From positions 1-10,508 of the forward strand of contig DHRN01000022.1 of NCBI GenBank assembly GCA_002411175.1: a stretch of 10,508 bases of DNA, given 5' to 3'. Positions 7,224 through 10,508 of this stretch are shown one piece after another. The position numbers and the translations under genes were made by a program. The notes under the pieces are model-generated. The model ran no database searches. It was not told the DNA's origin and saw only the letters and a program-made list of their open reading frames with translations. This DNA comes from Anaerolineaceae bacterium UBA5311. Its GTDB lineage: Bacteria > Chloroflexota > Anaerolineae > Anaerolineales > Anaerolineaceae. Every line of letters begins with the position of its first letter. Position 1 is the first letter of the stretch.

Positions 7224-8327
7224 TTACTCCTCTTTAATATCCATTAAATTATAACTGATAATTTGTTCTCGTGTTTTTGTAAGCTGACAGATATAATCAA
7301 CAATAGTTTCATTATCATCATGAACCAGCTGCGACCAGCCCGGGCACTGCGCACACATTCCCGAGGCGGAACAATCCTGGCAGGCAACATATTTTGTTCG
7401 CTCTGTCATCCGAAATTCGCCCAGATTTGCCCAGGCAGTCTCAAAGCCCAGCTCCGGAATGCTGAATGAAGGCTTTCGCGCCATCATGCAAGCGCTCAAC
7501 TGACCGGCGCTGTCAATGTGGAACGATCGATAGCCAGCGCCGCAATTGAATATATATTGGTTGCTGCGCATTTGCAGATCTTTGCTATAGACATAGGTGT
7601 CCATCCATGCCTGCATACGTTCAGGGTCCAGATTGTCCAGCTCGATCATCTCTTCGATGCTCAGGCGATAATCCAGCGGCTTGTCAGCCCCATCAACCCG
7701 TGGCCACATCGAACCGTCGTAGCGGAAAGGTAAGCCCAGCTCATCTGCCAGCGTTTGCATTAAGGTCAGTTCGTGCCTGTTCAGACTGAGCAATGCCGAC
7801 TTGGTCGCCGCCCGCAATCCGCTTTCTTTCAACAGCTTTAAGCCATTGATAAAGCGATCATACGAGCCCGGCAGACCGGTGACATACTCGTAGGTTTGCC
7901 TGGTGGCACCATAGACGGATACCTCCACCAAAACCGGTGGTGATTCCTGGAAAATTTTGATGATTTCAGGGGTTAGCATGGTGCCGTTGGTGAAAACCAT
8001 GGTCAGCATACCCCTGCGGCGGGCATGCAGGTAAATTTCAGGAAAATCCGGTCTGAGCAGCGGCTCTCCGCCGGTAAGAAGCAAATGCAGGCAGCCGGCT
8101 TCGGCGATCTGATCTAACACGTCTTTCACCTGGATCGTGGTCAGCTCCCCACGGCGTGCCAGCATACTGCCGGCTGGCTGGTTGATAAAACAGTGTTTAC
8201 ACGCCTGGTTGCACCGTTCGGTCAGCTCAAATTCAGCCGCGAGCGGATACCTTTTGCCATTGAGAGGTCTGAGGAGCACTTCTCCCCACTCATCAAAGGC
8301 AAATTCAGGCAAATTAAGGCAATTCAT
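7224..8327 (-). CDS. Radical SAM/SPASM peptide-modifying enzyme
   Basis: A 367-residue radical SAM enzyme. The SAM-binding 4Fe-4S cluster motif CX3CX2C is C39-NQA-C43-KH-C46, and GGEP at 86-89 is the SAM-contact motif. The C-terminal third is a SPASM domain with seven cysteines (C262, C280, C316, C319, C325, C328, C347). The CX2CX5CX2C core followed by a distant single Cys fits a domain holding two auxiliary 4Fe-4S clusters. Such enzymes cross-link or otherwise modify peptides co-encoded with a PqqD-like protein. It overlaps the RRE gene by 4 nt (ATGA) and ends 4 nt before the small peptide gene, so the three form one unit. I infer thioether or C-C/C-X bond formation on the peptide core. Reaction and regiochemistry cannot be read from sequence. 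Confidence 0.92.
   Translation of the reverse strand: MNCLNLPEFAFDEWGEVLLRPLNGKRYPLAAEFELTERCNQACKHCFINQPAGSMLARRGELTTIQVKDVLDQIAEAGCLHLLLTGGEPLLRPDFPEIYLHARRRGMLTMVFTNGTMLTPEIIKIFQESPPVLVEVSVYGATRQTYEYVTGLPGSYDRFINGLKLLKESGLRAATKSALLSLNRHELTLMQTLADELGLPFRYDGSMWPRVDGADKPLDYRLSIEEMIELDNLDPERMQAWMDTYVYSKDLQMRSNQYIFNCGAGYRSFHIDSAGQLSACMMARKPSFSIPELGFETAWANLGEFRMTERTKYVACQDCSASGMCAQCPGWSQLVHDDNETIVDYICQLTKTREQIISYNLMDIKEE
7227..7231 (-). promoter_or_regulatory. Ribosome binding site of the peptide gene embedded in the upstream coding sequence
   Basis: AGGAG formed by the Glu-Glu codons just before the radical SAM stop, 7 nt from the peptide ATG at 7219. The arrangement suggests translational coupling between enzyme and substrate. 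Confidence 0.75.
7248..7253 (-). promoter_or_regulatory. Possible internal -10 element (TATAAT) for the peptide gene
   Basis: A perfect TATAAT on the - strand inside the last codons of the radical SAM gene, about 28 nt before the peptide ATG. It would place a transcription start near 7241 and give a short mRNA covering only the peptide gene up to the terminator. No good -35 lies 16-18 nt upstream (best is AAAACA at 18 nt) and the region is AT-rich, so this may be chance. Confidence 0.3.
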
Positions 8328-8620
8328 CCTTCAGCTCGTTTCACTGCGCCAATTTCAAGCAGTTCGTTCAGAAACTCCTGCAAGTCTGCCTGAAGCACAT
8401 CGGGTTCAACGTCAAAGGCATCCAGCATAGTCTGATGTAACTGCACCTTCGAAAGCGGGGTATCGAGCTGTTCCCAGATAAACGCCCCAATTTCATTCAA
8501 GGTGTAAATGCAGTCCATTTCTGCCACGTTCATGTGCACCGGCACAAGGATTGTCTCTTCGATCACCTTTCGATAGATAAAATCAGGGTTCCGTGCGTAA
8601 CTTTCTTCGTTCGTTAACAA
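8324..8620 (-). CDS. PqqD-like RiPP recognition element (RRE) protein
   Basis: Small PqqD-family protein of about 98 residues that should bind the precursor leader and present it to the radical SAM enzyme. Family features are the strand-forming start RNPDFIYRKVIEE, the MDCIYTLNEIGAFIWEQLD core (the 'LN..ga.iW..ld' pattern) and a C-terminal helix ending FLNELLEIGAV. The open frame extends to a GTG at 8695, but that codon has no ribosome site and lies in an inverted repeat. The TTG at 8620 has an ideal AGGAGGT at 8625-8631 with a 4-nt spacer and gives normal PqqD length, so I place the start there. Its stop overlaps the radical SAM start (ATGA). Substrate binding to the YTKP leader is inferred from family knowledge. 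Confidence 0.85.
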   Translation of the reverse strand: MLTNEESYARNPDFIYRKVIEETILVPVHMNVAEMDCIYTLNEIGAFIWEQLDTPLSKVQLHQTMLDAFDVEPDVLQADLQEFLNELLEIGAVKRAEG

Positions 8621-8624
8621 AACT

Positions 8625-8631
8625 ACCTCCT
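8625..8631 (-). promoter_or_regulatory. Strong Shine-Dalgarno AGGAGGT deciding the RRE start
   Basis: A near-perfect anti-16S complement 4 nt before TTG 8620. It argues for the shorter RRE protein rather than the GTG-initiated 123-residue version. Confidence 0.75.
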
Positions 8632-8669
8632 GGAATTTCTCCCGAGCGTGCCAGCCAGGTCTCAAAATG

Positions 8670-8719
8670 GGTTGTGACAACCTGGCTTTGCTCACAACAT
8701 AACGCCGGGAGCAAAGCCA
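8670..8719 (-). other. Tandem hairpins in the leader of the RiPP operon
   Basis: An 11-bp perfect inverted repeat (TGGCTTTGCTC at 8683-8693, GAGCAAAGCCA at 8709-8719, 15-nt loop) is directly abutted by a small GGTTG/CAACC hairpin (8670-8682, 3-nt loop). They lie between the stop of the upstream secreted-protein gene (8737) and the RRE ribosome site. On the - strand only a short TTTT follows a few bases later, so it could be a weak terminator of the upstream gene or a leader structure for the operon. A fork at this point would separate the two transcripts. Confidence 0.5.
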
Positions 8720-8736
8720 TTATTCTTCAATCTCGT

Positions 8737-10491
8737 TTACTGTCTCTCAACCATGACCGGACCGTAAACACCGGGCAGGTCAATGCTGTTGAGCGGAACG
8801 TCGATCAGCCAGTAATAGTAGGTCTTGCCTGTTTCCACAGTCTCGTCCAGGTATTCGTAATAAGCGCCAAAGGCGTCACCAGGGGCGACCTCGCTCATGA
8901 TCAGTTCCGGGTTTACCTGGGTTTGCTCTCCGTCCACGCTCTCGGCACGCATGATATTGAAACCGAGGTTATTGGTTTCGGTCATGGTCTCCCAGGAAAC
9001 GAGAATGCCTCCCTCCGCGTTCTGCGCGGAGAAATTGTAGAGCGTCACCGGGGTGATCTGCCCGCGCGTGTAGGCGGCATAGACACAGAAGCAGTTTTTG
9101 GCGGTCTCAGCCGTGTAGATGCGGTTGAAGGATACTTCACCGACCGGCTCGCTGGGGCAAACACCACCCGCCTGGGTGGGGGTAAAGCCCAGAATCGAGA
9201 CGGTATAGTCGACTGTATGCGTAGGATTGGCAGTATTCACACAGGTAAACTCATGTGTACTCGCAGCAGCAGTAAAACTAACCATATCGCCGCAGCCATT
9301 TCGGTTCGGACCAAGGTCTCCAGTAACATTGGGTGATGCTGAGCCGGCTGCTATGCCGGTTGGCCAACCCGGATCCCCAGGACCATACTCGCAGGGGTTT
9401 GAACCGTTGGGGGTCTCATCCAGATTGGTGATATAGGTGAAACTGAGGTCATCAACGCCATCATCAATATGCCAGCCGGCATCACAGGCGATGTTATTGA
9501 TGGTCAGAGTGAAGGGAACCTGTTCCATCGCGTTGCCAGCGTTAATCGGATTGTTGTAGTGGCAGAAACGACCAACCGGGAAGGGTTCGCCTTCTGCCAG
9601 TCCGCTTTGGTTGACTTCGATCCCTTCAAAGCCAAAGCCACTCTGATTAGCAAATCCCGCTACGGTAGAGGGACAACCCCCACTGACCTGTCCATAGCGC
9701 ACCTGGTTTTCATCGGTTAGGGATACGCCTTGAATTGCCAGATATTCAGCAGCATCAGCGTTCATCGCGTCGATAACCTGCTCCGTATAATTTTCGATCA
9801 AGACAACAGTTCTGTGATTGTCGGTGGTTTCAGTAAAGATCTGCTGTTCAGTAACCATGGATGCGCCTGCGGTATTCGCGACGACATACCTGCCACCGTT
9901 TGCCAGATTGACACTATTCAACTGTACTTCTGTGAAATCCCGGTCGTTTGTGAACAATAACAGCTTAAATGAGCCAAGGTTCACAGTTCCACCGGTGCCA
10001 TTATAGATTTCAATCGCGATGAGATCGTTGTTGTTTTCTCCAACTACCTGGTAAGCGTATTCAGAGATAATCAAGCCGGGAAGATTAGAACCGCAGGTAT
10101 TGGTGTAAGTGCCGAAACCGGTGTAATCTGGCGTGCCTGATGTATACGTCCAGCTGCCAAAGTTGGTATCGTTGTAAAAGAGTATGTCACCGTCAACATC
10201 GCCGGCGCATACACTCGCGTTTCGCGCCCAACGTTCGTTTTCTCCACCCGGACCAACGTTTCTGTTGTAAATAACACCGACCACATCATGAATGTTGTAC
10301 GCGCTGTTTGTAGCGCGGCCGTAGGCATCGCAGGTGGCACCATCTGCACCGGGCAACTGGTCGTTTCCCGTATAAAACCCTAGATCGGAAAAGGTATCGT
10401 TGTTATTTATAGTCCACTCAGCATAAGTTGTATCACCATCAGTGTCACCCTCGCACACGCCTACATTTCTTCGGAATGTGCGGTCGTCGCA
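8737..10491 (-). CDS. Cysteine-rich surface protein with lamin-tail-like and fibronectin-like domains (5' incomplete or disrupted)
   Basis: C-terminal part of a secreted protein; numbering is from GTG 10458 (573 residues). Residues about 79-125 include NASVCAGDVDGD, an imperfect repeat of NVGVCEGDTDGD, which straddles the GTG. A lamin-tail-like domain (LIISEY...AIEIYNGTGGTVNLGSFKL, about 128-250) follows. A Cys-rich, Asn/Gly-rich middle comes next, then a fibronectin-like C-terminal domain (about 467-571) with LVSWETMTETNNLGFNIMRAES and TYYYWLIDV. No signal peptide or ribosome site precedes the GTG. The repeat copy extends upstream in the same frame (DDRTFRRNVGVC), so the GTG is not the real start. 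The frame is open only to 10491, where an in-frame TAA (10494-10492) and then TAG (10503-10501) occur. A real break or base errors near the window edge are both possible. Probable role: cell-surface or extracellular structure or adhesion; no enzyme motif is seen. Confidence 0.7.
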   Translation of the reverse strand, partial: CDDRTFRRNVGVCEGDTDGDTTYAEWTINNNDTFSDLGFYTGNDQLPGADGATCDAYGRATNSAYNIHDVVGVIYNRNVGPGGENERWARNASVCAGDVDGDILFYNDTNFGSWTYTSGTPDYTGFGTYTNTCGSNLPGLIISEYAYQVVGENNNDLIAIEIYNGTGGTVNLGSFKLLLFTNDRDFTEVQLNSVNLANGGRYVVANTAGASMVTEQQIFTETTDNHRTVVLIENYTEQVIDAMNADAAEYLAIQGVSLTDENQVRYGQVSGGCPSTVAGFANQSGFGFEGIEVNQSGLAEGEPFPVGRFCHYNNPINAGNAMEQVPFTLTINNIACDAGWHIDDGVDDLSFTYITNLDETPNGSNPCEYGPGDPGWPTGIAAGSASPNVTGDLGPNRNGCGDMVSFTAAASTHEFTCVNTANPTHTVDYTVSILGFTPTQAGGVCPSEPVGEVSFNRIYTAETAKNCFCVYAAYTRGQITPVTLYNFSAQNAEGGILVSWETMTETNNLGFNIMRAESVDGEQTQVNPELIMSEVAPGDAFGAYYEYLDETVETGKTYYYWLIDVPLNSIDLPGVYGPVMVERQ

Positions 10492-10508
10492 TTAGTTCAG
10501 CTAAAATG

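Noticed and set aside
7052..8620. Classical lasso peptide or PQQ biosynthesis locus
   Set aside because: No asparagine-synthetase-like cyclase or B2 protease for a lasso peptide, and the peptide lacks the Glu/Tyr pair of PqqA and the other pqq genes are absent.
8593..9336. 247-codon + strand open frame
   Set aside because: Lies antisense to the RRE gene and the surface-protein gene, both with clear domain motifs; the translation has no recognisable domain and no ribosome site.

Overview
The window looks like a bacterial chromosome fragment, most likely from Chloroflexota (Anaerolineae-like). This rests on protein style, not a marker gene: a large secreted C25 protease ends in a short hydrophobic FLPLIWR-type tail, and a second surface protein combines a lamin-tail-like domain with a C-terminal 'SWET..TNNLGFN..RAES' fibronectin-like domain. 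As I recall these forms from that group, this is a moderate-confidence inference. No rRNA, tRNA, CRISPR array, transposase or phage gene is visible. Coding density is high and no gap exceeds 300 bases.

Left arm (+ strand, 1-2530): a fused Wzz/BY-kinase (polysaccharide co-polymerase plus tyrosine autokinase) is followed 32 nt later by a low-molecular-weight protein tyrosine phosphatase. This is the classic kinase/phosphatase pair controlling exopolysaccharide or capsule assembly. The pair converges, with an 11-nt gap, on the leftward genes.

Centre (- strand, reading right to left, 8620 to 2542): a compact gene set that looks like a RiPP (ribosomally made, modified peptide) operon. Its order is a PqqD-like leader-binding protein (RRE), a radical SAM/SPASM enzyme overlapping it by 4 nt (ATGA), and a 55-residue peptide gene starting 4 nt after the enzyme stop. 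Then come a strong intrinsic terminator, an HPr-kinase-like P-loop protein and a 1161-residue secreted gingipain-family protease. The small peptide has a YTKP leader motif, all its lysines in the first 19 residues, and a Lys/Arg-free, three-cysteine C-terminal part. That is how a precursor peptide should look. I infer that the RRE presents the leader to the radical SAM enzyme, which modifies the core. The kinase-like protein may add a second modification. The linked protease might remove the leader or simply be a neighbour. No exporter lies inside the window.

Right arm (- strand, 8737 to the edge): the 3' part of a cysteine-rich secreted or surface protein. Its reading frame clearly continues upstream of the first usable start codon but hits in-frame stops within about 15-30 nt of the window edge. 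The gene is therefore either broken or affected by sequence errors at the edge.

The most interesting part is 6084-8620, where a candidate precursor too short for ordinary gene calling sits between a radical SAM/RRE pair and a terminator-gated kinase.
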